Assembly: GCA_038093975.1 (NCBI GenBank)
Contig: JBBPTG010000002.1
Coordinates: forward strand, 372,001 to 436,000
DNA: 64,000 nucleotides
Source of the DNA: Chalciporus piperatus
Taxonomy: Eukaryota > Basidiomycota > Agaricomycetes > Boletales > Boletaceae
Reading direction: 5' to 3'
Part shown: in pieces, positions 42,347 through 52,553 of the stretch
Position numbering within the stretch: the first letter of the stretch is position 1
Layout of the letters: each line of letters begins with the position of its first letter
Made by a program: the position numbers and the translations under genes
Notes under the pieces: generated by a model
Database searches by the model: none
Seen by the model: the letters and a program-made list of their open reading frames with translations, nothing else
Told to the model about the DNA's origin: nothing

Positions 42347-43223
42347 TCCTGTTGTCCAATGGCATAGCCCACCAAAGCCTGTATTAGAATGGATGCGATC
42401 AAACCGAAGTCTACTTGCTTCTGAGCCTTTGGGAATGTGTATATCCCATAATCCCAATATTTGCTCCCGGCCGCATCGGCGGAACAACTCGGCCGTCGGC
42501 AGTCAAGGATTTGTTCGCTTCAGGAAAAAGTATCCAACGGGACATGAGAGATACGGCTGACAAGACAAATTAAGCTTAAGACTTCTCGACATTCTGGAAG
42601 GTGCGGCGCAGCGAGGTCACTTGATTCAAGCCAAAACTGGCTAGCGGCACATGCTACTACTAGTGCGTTCACCGAGAAGCCCGGAAGTGAGCAAGACCGT
42701 CGCATCTTACTTCTGCTTAGCCTTGTAGCTGTATGGGGGTGACTAGCTGAACAGATCCGTGGGTTGAGCATGCTGCATGCATGATCGAACAAATGGATCC
42801 GCTCGGTTGCCAATAAATATAGTAGTCTGAGCTTTCTTCATCTGCGAACCTAGCCGATTTTTTGGCAGCCTTAGGAACCTCGTTTTGGACAAGGTGTTAG
42901 TAATCGTGCTGTAAGACACTCTTTGGGATCGTCTAGGTGCTTGCCAGCCAATGAGAAGGCTTGCTTAGCTACGAAAGAGTGCTGAACGTTGAACAGCCGT
43001 TCATTTAAGCCGCTGTGTCGATGTTCTGTGGGGTTACAGTTGTCGTCGATTCAGCCGTTTAGCGAATTGACAATGTCGCTTCAGGGTCGTGCAGGTGGCG
43101 AGCACCACCGAGCTTACGCCTTCCCGACAAATTCTCGCTAAGTTAGGTTTGAGTTAGGTCTTCTGAAATCTGGAACGTACGCGCGATATTAAATCTCGAG
43201 TCTCGGGGGAATCGTGTACACAC

Positions 43224-43337
43224 TACCCCGAACCGGCACCTATCCACTTTCCGGAACTACACTTTTTACAGCATTTTAGCTTGCTAACTAGTGAGTAATA
43301 GGGAATGCCGAAAAGTGGTAGGTGCCGGTTCGGGGTA
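43224..43337. mobile_element. 114-bp inverted-repeat (hairpin) element
   Basis: Arms of 31 and 30 bases (43224-43254 and 43308-43337) are complementary except for one extra base and one mismatch. They start TACCCCGAACCGGC. The loop is about 53 bases. It could be a small MITE or the remnant of a larger inverted-repeat element. No target duplication was recognised. Confidence 0.55.
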
Positions 43338-43650
43338 ATGCACAGTTCTTCACGCGAATACAAGGGTAGCAATCTGCTGCCACGTACGTCATCTTCCAAG
43401 GCGCTGCGGACTCTTTCGCTTGCGGTGACGGTTATCCGAACTCGAGCTGGTTAGCAGTTACAGTTAGGATAGATGCGACCGACTAGTGCACTTACACCAC
43501 GAAATCTGTGCAACTTGAAATGAACCAACGTTCTCGATAGTCGAGATGCCGTGACCGATATCAGTTTGCAGAAGCGAGAGAATACACAGAATCGCAATGT
43601 TTCACTTAATAAGCATTCAGCATCCTTCACAAGCTGTATCGGAACAAGCG

Positions 43651-45305
43651 TTAATCTGTTGATTCATCATCGCTATCGCTACCTCTGTCGTCTGCAAGCC
43701 GAGTCGCCTCTTCAAGCTGCTCAAGATCCCAGTCAATGGCACTTTTGGGTACCACCAACGTCCCTACTCTTTGAGCCAGGGTTTGAAGTATTGCATCACT
43801 GGAAATGTCACTGAGACAGCAGCAGAACGAGAACCGAATTTCGCAGACCTTGCACAAGTCTGAATCCAGACACAGAAATCTTCCATCCAAATTTTACTAT
43901 AAACATAGTAAACATCGTGATGCTCCAGAATGCGCTTCATCTCCAATAGGGATCTCGTGAGCGTTCTTTTACCTCGCGCCACGTCGATGGCGACATCGTT
44001 TCGGCACACCTCGGCGAGCTGGAAGGAACGATATAGCGGAAAAGCAAGGCTTCTTCGGTAAGATGCTACCAAAGTAGACATCAGATCCGCATCGGAGAAT
44101 TGCAGCTCCGTCCCAATGACTTCCGGAATGTGTGGCGTATATGGAGGTGGGTCGAGCGACGAGAACGCTGGTATAAGCGAACAGACTGTCCAGGCGCTTT
44201 CAGGGGTCGGGTCATGAAGAGTTGTCCGCCTATCATAAGCATGTGCAAAAAGGAGTGTGATCAGTGTTAAATAGAGGTTTCGCTCCTGGATCGCGTCCAT
44301 GATATCTGGTGGCGATCAGTGGTCACCCAAATATTGGTATGCAAAAACATAACTTACACTCCTTCCGTGGAAGACGGAGCATTTCCAGATTCTCTTGCTC
44401 GGTATAGATCACTTCCGAGTTGGTTGCAGAGTCTTCAAGTTTCCAAGCGATCAACTCTTGAATGTATTCGTCGTCAGCGTAATCTGCCCTGTGGAGCTGG
44501 AGCGTTCGATATAATACTCATATAACGCGAATAAACGAACATGTAATGTTCTTCATCCCATTTTTCGTTCTCGTGTGCGATCCGGAGGTTTCGCCTCCCA
44601 CTAAGATCACAGGTCTCGGCGTTGGGGCCTAATTCGTTGATTTCGTTCTCGGTACCGGCGACATGCATGAAGTACCCTGTATACTTGTCCAGAAATCCGT
44701 AATAGCGTTTGGATGATGAATGAAGCTCTGCTGAAGCCTCGGGGACCGTCTGGGATATCTGCCAGTCGTTCTCGGCAGCTGACACAAATAAAGTTAGCCT
44801 TGATCGATTTTCAGTGCATGCATGCTACCTTCCAGGAATTCATCCTTTTCTTCTAGGGCCAGCTCTGTTGTTCGACGCGATAACTCACTGACGTCGTCTT
44901 CTCCTGAAGAGGACTGGAGGACTTCGATCGACGGCGCAGGTGGAGGTTGCGTCGAGCGAGGAGCCAATAACTTCGCCAGCAAATCCAGCTCCGCAAAATG
45001 CTGCCCTTTAACTTCCTTGGTCAAGGTGACTTTCAGGTATCCTGTACTTGGGTCATAGACGGCAGACGAGTTATCATCTTCGACCACGGCATGCGGAAAG
45101 TTCAGACGGAGAAAGTACGGGTTGATGTGGACGGTTAACAATGTGTCGTCAATGTTTATCTCGACATCAGACGCCTGAATGTCGGGCTAGAGTTACTTGG
45201 AGATACCGCGATGGCATCATTGGAACTTACACGGACTGAAGGGCAGTACAGCGAAACGATCACGGCGGCGTCAGTTTGGTCACACGAGAACTTCGGCGTG
45301 ATCAT
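43651..45305 (-). CDS. SHQ1: H/ACA snoRNP assembly factor SHQ1
   Basis: SHQ1 chaperones the pseudouridine synthase Cbf5/dyskerin before H/ACA RNP assembly. The start MITPKFSCDQTDAAVIVSLY leads into a CS (Hsp20-like) domain: EINIDDTLLTVHINPYFLRL, NFPHAVVEDDNSSAVYDPST, GYLKVTLTKEVKGQHFAELD. The SHQ1-specific C-terminal helical domain shows RNLYLTLITLLFAHAYDRRT, SYRRSLAFPLYRSFQLAEVC, LLEMKRILEHHDVYYVYSKI, and WMEDFCVWIQTCA. An acidic tail ends DSDDESTD. Exons are GT-AG. The gene diverges from TRP2. Confidence 0.9.
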
Positions 45306-45695
45306 CACCTGGCTACAGAGGGATGAGATCATGAGCGTGCAGCCATCTGGTGGGAGAGGTAGGTAACCGACCGGGGAAGTACCTCGGAGTTTCCAAGTTG
45401 TTGGTGCCCGTTCGACGTGTCAAGCTGCAAAGATACGAAAAGTGACGAACAGCTGTATGAAGCAACAGAACAGTTTTCCGGCGCTTGCCTGTGATACCTA
45501 TACGTGACACTGGCCTTCCCTGGTCTTCCCAAGGTGTGTGTGTCACGACGAGCTGTGCCAACCCACAGTCGGAGACAACAATCGTGCGATATGACCAAGC
45601 GAGATCTACACAAGTGACATCCGATTCAGACAGCCCGAGTCAGATATAATCCTCGTTTCCAAAATCCCACTTCTCATTCAACCGAATTCACGTCG
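45306..45695. other. Divergent intergenic region SHQ1/TRP2
   Basis: A 390 bp spacer between two start codons. No coding exon or repeat is recognised. Confidence 0.4.
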
Positions 45696-47490
45696 ATGGA
45701 TCCCCAGGTCAGTTGGATCGCACTTCGGGCGATTGCTTTTGACGACATCGCCTGACTTGTAGAAACTGAACGCCTACCCTCCGTTCGCGACTGTAGAGCA
45801 GCTCATCATACGGGAGAAGCGAGGCAACTGTATACCGATCTTCATTCAGCTGCCTGCAGATCTCATCACACCATGCATGGCATACCTTCGTATTGCGAAA
45901 GACTCCAAATTCAGCTTCCTTCTCGAGTCAGTGATCGCCGGAGAGAACATCGCTAGATACAGTTTCGTTGGCGCAGGTAGGTTCTCCATCTCAGAGTCAG
46001 CGCAAAATGAGTCTGAGTCTTTCGTAGATCCAATCAAGGTTGTAAAGACTGGGCCCAACGAAGAAATCACGGGGGATCCCATGGCCGCTCTTCAAAGAGA
46101 GCTTTCAGCATACCAATACATCAAAGTACCCGAAGTCTCCACCTTTACTGGCGGTGCGATAGGCTATGTCTCATATGACTGCATACAATACTTTGAGCCA
46201 AAAACAGCTCGGGAGCTACGGGATCCCCTCAGCATACCAGAATCCGTCTTCATGATGGCGGACACACTGCTCGTATATGACCATCTGTTTCAAACAATCA
46301 AAATCGTCTCCCACGTATTTTATCCGAAGGATGCAGGAACAGCGAGCCTATCATTCGTATACCAAACTGCACAATCGAAAGTGCGACGCCTGGCCAAAAC
46401 TCTCCTTTCACCCACCGTACCCGAAGTTCTTCAGCCTCCGATTCGACTTGGGAACGAAGCTGTCTCGAATGTCGGTAAAGAGGGTTACGAAGGGTTTGTG
46501 ACTCGATTGAAAGAGCACATTGTCGCGGGCGACATCATTCAGGCGGTCCCTTCACAAAGACTTGCACGGCCCACGGATCTTCACCCCTTCAACGCCTACC
46601 GGCACCTCCGTCAGGTGAACCCAAGTCCGTACATGTTTTACCTGGACTGTGGAGACCTTCAGATCGTCGGTGCTAGCCCCGAGACTCTTTGCAAAGTTGA
46701 AGCCAATAAAGTGTACAACCATGCCATCGCAGGGACCACGAAGAGAGGCAAAACTCCGGAAGGTCTGTGTTCTTACTGTGTCACATTTGATTAGGTTTGA
46801 ACCTTGACAATGCAGAGGACAAGATACTAGCAGAGCAATTGTCTTCCTCGGAGAAAGACAGGGCAGAGCATATTATGCTTGTTGATCTTGCTCGAAACGA
46901 CGTCAATCGCGTGTGCAAACCAGAGACAGTCAAGGTCGACCACTTGATGCAAGTTCAAAAGTTCAGTCACGTCATTCATCTGACATCGCAAGTGTCGGGA
47001 ATGTTGCGAGAAGGTCTGACAAGGTGAGTGAGACAATGGTGATACGCGGCTGAGAGATGATGACAGACCGTGGATTCGTCTCAATACAGATTCGATGCTT
47101 TCCGTTCTATCTTCCCCGCCGGCACTGTTTCGGGGGCACCCAAGATCAAGGCCATTGAGATTATATCACGTTTAGAGCAAGAAAAACGTGGCGTATACGC
47201 TGGGGCTGTCGGTCGATTCGATCTCGCAGATGACTCCATGGATACCTGCATTGCTATACGGACGATGACATTCAAAAATGGCGTTGCGTATCTCCAGGCT
47301 GGGGGCGGCATCGTGTTCGACAGTGTGGAAGAAGACGAGTACATAGAGACCATCAACAAACTTGGCGGAAATGTCAGAGCACTAGAATCAGCTGAACGTG
47401 AGTTTACCAAGTTATTTGCTGTATCATATACTGATCTGTGACATAGAATATTGGTTCGACGTGCAAGCAGAACAGGCGAGGCCTAGATAG
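45696..47490 (+). CDS. TRP2: Anthranilate synthase component I (TrpE type)
   Basis: The enzyme converts chorismate with ammonia or glutamine-derived ammonia to anthranilate, the first step of tryptophan synthesis, with the TrpG-domain partner elsewhere. Exon 1 is MDPQ, then [20 protein letters not shown] and [20 protein letters not shown]. Chorismate-domain motifs are [20 protein letters not shown] (the region of tryptophan feedback binding), [64 protein letters not shown], and [18 protein letters not shown]. The last exon adds [14 protein letters not shown]. Five introns are apparent. The stop is 28 bp from the stop of the convergent MRPS2 gene. Confidence 0.93.
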
Positions 47491-47518
47491 ATAGGATACG
47501 GATGGCACAGTACCGTTC

Positions 47519-48493
47519 TCATGCTTTCAGTCGCTCCAAAATCATCCTCCGTTCTTTTCGACGCTGGGACTCAACCTCTTCCTCCCGCCGCGCTAGAATG
47601 CCTTCTTTCCCAGCTATACTAAGGACTCCAGATATTAATTGAGCTGTGCGTTGGCTGTCGTCGTTCGCGGGAATGGGGTACATAACGATGCGAGGGTCGG
47701 CATTGGAATCCACGATGCCTATAGTTGGGATGTGCTGTATAGCACACTCGCGTATGGCATTCATGTTGGCGATGGGGTTGAGGAGAATGACGAGGTCTGG
47801 GGTAATCCGATACTTTTTCTCGGTCCCTGATGGGAAGAGCTCCTTGCTATTTGTGAGGGTGCCCGGTAGCCATCGGTCCGCGACATAAAAGCCTTGGTCA
47901 TCTAGTTTGCCTGCGGCATTCCGAATAATGTCTCGGAGGTCTGGGCGGGTACCGACGAAGAGTATAGTACCGCCGTTCTGGGCAACCGTTCTGGTGACGT
48001 TGGCGGCTCGTCGCAAAAGCGGAACCGTCTGATCTAGGTCAATGATGGTGAGACCAGCACGAACTCCGAATGCGTATGGCAGGAAGTTTGGGTTCATGAG
48101 AGATTTTGTGTGACCGAGATGTGCGCCAGCGGCCATGAGTGCTGAAACCGTGGCCTGTGAAGGACCGACTGCGCGGGTATAGGCATGAGATGGTTGGAAG
48201 GTAGTATCACGAGTTTTAGCCGATCCGTACTCGTCCATCAAGTCAGCTGTGGGCACAGCTAAGGTTTAGAAACGGGACAAGAAGGAAAAGCGCGTACAGA
48301 GTAGCTTGAACCGGGCTCTGTTCTCCTGCATGAGTTGCCAGTCATCCTGGGACTCGATGGACATGGACTTGTCGCTACCGGGCGCGGTGTACATTGTCCT
48401 TATGGCTGTCTGTAGCCGTGGATGCTGTCTGGGTAGACATTTCGTCGCTGTTAGCCACGGTCTGAGTGTTCTACTTGCCATGCAGGTCAACAA
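47519..48493 (-). CDS. MRP4: Mitochondrial small-subunit ribosomal protein uS2m
   Basis: Two exons encode a protein with an N-terminal Arg/Ser/Thr-rich presequence (MASRTLRPWLTATKCLPRQH) suited to mitochondrial import. The S2 fold follows: VSALMAAGAHLGHTKSLMNP, FGVRAGLTIIDLDQTVPLLR, AQNGGTILFVGTRPDLRDII, ADRWLPGTLTNSKELFPSGT, TPDLVILLNPIANMNAIREC, and IPTIGIVDSNADPRIVMYPI. The intron lies after ENRARFKLL. The symbol follows the yeast name for mitochondrial S2. An ATG four codons in (48481) is an alternative start. It diverges from SSB by about 147 bp. Confidence 0.9.
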
Positions 48494-48640
48494 CTTGAAG
48501 TGCAGTCCGGTGGCGGTGCAGAATTCGCGACTGAGCTTATTAGCTGCTTACCTCATCGATATCGATTTTTTTTCTTTACCTGTATCTCTTCCTGCCCTCC
48601 ACCACAACCCGAGTTCCCTCCGGTTCAAAAAATCTGAAAA

Positions 48641-50900
48641 ATGGAAGACGACGCTTTTGACGGCGCTGTTGGTATCGATCTCGGCACAACTTACTCGTAC
48701 GCATCGTCTCCCTTTATCACCCTTCGCGAATCTCATATCGACCCAGATGTGTCGGTGTATGGCAAAACGATCGTGTCGAAATCATTGCCAACGATCGTAA
48801 GCATCTCACTCAAAAACACCTCTCGACTCATGATCGTAACTCCCTGTCGTAGAGGGTAATCGGACAACACCATCATATGTCGCCTTCTCGTCCGAGGAGC
48901 GTTTGATAGGTGATGCGGCCAAGAACCAGGCTGCCATGAACCCCCGCAATACCGTGTTCGATGCCAAGCGTCTCATTGGCCGCCGCTACGAGTAAGCCAC
49001 TAGCTTCAATGTCAATCGTAGTTTTCCTGATGCACCAACCCTCAGCGATCCCGATGTCAAGAAGGTAATTGGTTTTGCTGCGTCGCATGAGATCACACGG
49101 ATTGAGTTGATTTCCAGGACATGACACACTGGCCTTTCGAGGTCGTTGAAAAGGAGGGTTCTCCTTTGATCAAGGTCAACTACTTGGGCGAGGAGAAGAC
49201 CTTCACCCCTCAGGAAATTTCGTCTATGGTCCTTACCAAAATGAAGGAGATCTCCGAGGCTAAACTCGGAAAGACCGTCAAAAAGGCCGTTGTCACGTGA
49301 GTCATCGCACGGTTGCGCCGTATCAGGTTTCCCAATCATATCGTAGTGTTCCGGCGTACTTCAACGATTCCCAGCGTCTGGCTACCAAGGATGCAGGTGC
49401 CATTGCAGGTCTCGATGTCCTTCGTATCATCAACGAACCCACCGCTGCTGCCATCGCTTACGGTCTCGACCGTCAATCAAAGGCCGAGAAGAATGTGTTG
49501 ATTTTCGACCTTGGTGGTGGAACCTTCGATGTCTCCCTTCTCAACATCACCGGTGGTGTCTTCGCTGTCAAGGCTACAGCCGGTGACACTCACTTGGGTG
49601 GTGAGGACTTTGACAATGCACTTCTTGAACACTTCAAGAACGAATTCAAGCGTAAGACTAAGCACGACATCTCGGAGGACCCTCGTGCTCTCAGGCGTCT
49701 GCGAAGTGCTTGCGAACGCGCCAAGCGCACTTTGTCCAGCGTCACTCAAACAACTGTCGAGGTTGACTCCCTGTACCAGGTTAGTTTGCGTTGACATGCA
49801 TTGTAGCGACGCTCTCATGATTATATATCAGGGTGAAGACTTCTCCGCAAACATCACCCGTGCCCGTTTCGAGGAGATCAACGCCGCGATGTTCAAGTCA
49901 ACTCTTGAGCCCGTCGAGAAGGTCCTCAAGGATTCTAAGATTCCCCGTGACAAGGTCGATGACATTGTCCTCGTTGGTGGTTCAACTCGTATTCCCAAAA
50001 TTCAGTCCCTTGTCTCCGAGTACTTCGGTGGTCGTCAGCTGAACAAGTCGATCAACCCTGATGAGGCCGTGGCCTACGGTGCTGCCGTTCAGGCTGCCGT
50101 CCTCACTGGTCAGACTTCAGAAAAAACTGCCGATCTCCTCTTGCTCGACGTTGCTCCTTTGTCGCTCGGTGTTGCAATGCAAGGCGATGTCTTCGGTGTT
50201 GTCGTTCCCCGTAATACCCCCATCCCCACCAGCAAGTCCCGAACGTTTACCACCGTCGAGGACAACCAGACTACTGTTACCTTCCCCGTGTAAGCCTTGA
50301 ACATGTTACCGCTGAGGGGTGGTGCCTAATTTTTATTGTGCTAGTTACGAGGGTGAGCGTACCCAATGCCGTGACAACCGATTGCTCGGCGAGTTCGAGC
50401 TCACAGGCATTCCTCCTATGCCTCGTGGTCAGGCTGAGTTGGTGACCACCTTCGAGGTTGATGCAAACGGTCTTTTGAAGGTGTCGGCTCAGGACCGTGC
50501 ATCCGGCCGCAAGGCATCCATCAGTAGGTTCATGTCGAAATCTCCAATTTCGTGTACTGACTCTCCACCAGGCATCACCAACTCTGTTGGCCGTCTGTCC
50601 TCCGCTGAGATTGACCAGATGATCAAGGATGCCGAGCAGTTCAAGCAGGCTGACAAGGACTTCTCTTCCCGCCACGAAGCCAAGTCTGATCTCGAGGCTT
50701 ACATCCATCAAGTCGAGAGTACCATCACCTCCCCAGAGATTGGCATGAAGCTCAAGCGCGGAGCTAAGTCGCAGGTTGAGGCTGAGCTTGCCCGGGCGCT
50801 CGAGAAGCTGGAGATCGAGGATTCGACTGGAGACGAGCTGAGGAAGGCGCAGCTCAGCATCAAGCGTGCTCTCCAAAAGGCAACCGCTGGTCTTCGGTGA
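48641..50900 (+). CDS. SSB1: Hsp70 chaperone, ribosome-associated SSB type
   Basis: A cytosolic Hsp70 that works with the ribosome-associated complex on nascent chains. It starts [19 protein letters not shown]; a 50 nt intron then joins to [19 protein letters not shown]. ATPase motifs are [19 protein letters not shown] and [40 protein letters not shown] opens the substrate domain. [20 protein letters not shown] with [17 protein letters not shown] is the SSB variant of this region. The C-terminus lacks the EEVD of SSA proteins and ends [14 protein letters not shown], supporting SSB. Codons are strongly biased to C-ending forms (high expression). Confidence 0.93.
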
Positions 50901-51067
50901 GGGAATGATCGGCACACAAAATTAGAGCACAACTATGTTGTATGTCTGTTGTCTGCTTTGTTTTACGCATGTACGCACCTCAATCAAGTCCTTGTTTTTC
51001 GTTGTAAACGATGTACGAAGGAGTAGAATGTACAATTTCCACTACTGCAGCAACGAACAGTGAAGAA

Positions 51068-52430
51068 CTATGAAGTAAGAGCTTTGTGAACCTGCAGAGC
51101 AACTTCGAGTGTCCATAGTTCTTCATCTGCGCCATCGCAGAGTGCCTTGTCAGCTTCAGCGATCGCTAAAGTACATTTGGCCTTTTGTCGGGCGGGCAAA
51201 GTTGGATGGACGATGATGATGTCATGTAGCTATTGAATCGTAAGGATACGATAACAGCGACGAAAGCATACCACAAACCTGAACCAGAAGCTGCGAAGCA
51301 GAATAGCCCTCTCGCATTAGAGCTTTGACTTTTTGCCGAATGGCGTCAAATCCTTGTCGTTTGGGTTCAGTTTGCATCTGGGTAGCGATATCAATTCCGA
51401 GGGTGCGCGCAAAGTCGTCCACCACCGCACTCGGAACGACACCGGCAATCTCCTGAATATCTCGTGGGGTGATTGGCGTTGGTGGTGTTGTCGAACTGGA
51501 CAGCCGAGAAGCGGACTGTAAATAAGTTATTGATCGCCGAAGGTCACCATTCGAAGTGCCTATGAGAGTAGCTACGACATCTGGGGTTACATTGACGTGT
51601 TCCGCAGTGGCAATATGCATGAGCCGGTCTATTGCCGATGAATCATCTAGGGGGGTAAACCGGAACTTTGAACATCGCGAAGCCAGGGGGTCAATGATGC
51701 TGTATGACGGTGAGAGGAGTTGCGGAGGTGGTCCAACGCATACTGACCGTGTGACGTAGTTACAGACGAGACAAAAGCGGGTGATTCGGGCGTACGTCTC
51801 CATGATTCGTCGCAGGGCACCCTGAGCGTCTTGAGTCATGGAATCAGCTTCATCGAGTATGATGATCTTGTAGGGTGGACATGGATAAGTATTGCCGTCA
51901 GAGGTGAGCTTTTGTGCTCGTGGTGTCTGTCGGGCGAAGGTTTTTATCTTCTCCCTGACGATGGCAATACCTCGTTCGTCGGATGCGTTGAGTTCAAGTA
52001 CTCGCTCTCTGAAGTTATCTGGGCTGGAAGGTAATAATAAGCTTAGCAAGCGCTGTTGACAAGGGCCAGTTGACATACCCAAAGAGCTGTCGTGACAAAG
52101 CAAGGATCGTGGATGTCTTTCCCGTGCCAGGTGGACCGTAGAACAACATATGAGGAAGCTGCCGATGTGATCAGACAAACTGAACGGCTCAGGGAGAGTT
52201 GGTCCGACATTTGTGGAAGATAATGCCTTGCGCAGGACTGTTACTGTATGTTCTTGGGCAGAGATGTCGTCTATTGTCTTTGGACGGCTGTGGAAAAGGA
52301 CTATGGCTGTATGTGATCGAGAAGGGCGACGAGCTCACTATTTCTCGACCCATGGCTGCAGCGCTGGTGCTACATTCAGCTTTGGGTCTTTCGTCGGCTT
52401 GGTCTGTTGGGGCTGAAAGAAATTGGCCAT
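51068..52430 (-). CDS. RFC2: Replication factor C subunit RFC2 (human RFC4 type)
   Basis: A small subunit of the PCNA clamp loader. The start [20 protein letters not shown] leads to [25 protein letters not shown], and Walker [41 protein letters not shown], Walker [21 protein letters not shown], sensor 1 [20 protein letters not shown] with the SRC arginine finger, and [17 protein letters not shown] follow. The last exon (to 51068) gives [20 protein letters not shown] and [13 protein letters not shown]. Matching to yeast Rfc2/human RFC4 rather than the other small subunits rests on the [11 protein letters not shown] context and the C-terminal half. Introns are GT-AG. It shares a short spacer with the CAF-1 gene. 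Confidence 0.92.
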
Positions 52431-52553
52431 GACGGTACAATGGCTCTGAGAGCGCGTCTTTGATTGAGACGCGTCGCGTATGACAAACTGTTTCCCACGA
52501 TTTCCACCGCGACGCACTGGGGCGTTCTCTTCAGAGTCTTCACGTCGACCACG
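52431..52553. promoter_or_regulatory. Divergent RFC2/CAF-1 promoter with MCB box
   Basis: Only 123 bp separate the two start codons. The spacer has an ACGCGT box (MluI cell-cycle box, the MBF site of fungi) at 52469-52474. Two more ACGCGT copies lie in the first intron and second exon of the CAF-1 gene (52618-52623, 52638-52643). Joint G1/S control is inferred. Confidence 0.5.

Larger units (their letters stand above)
41863..43650. other. Gene-free region with two inverted-repeat elements
   Basis: No coding exon is supported in these 1,788 bases. Two short inverted-repeat structures are visible (42192-42346 and 43224-43337) and are listed separately. The rest holds 3' UTRs of the flanking genes and sequence I cannot interpret. 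Confidence 0.5.
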
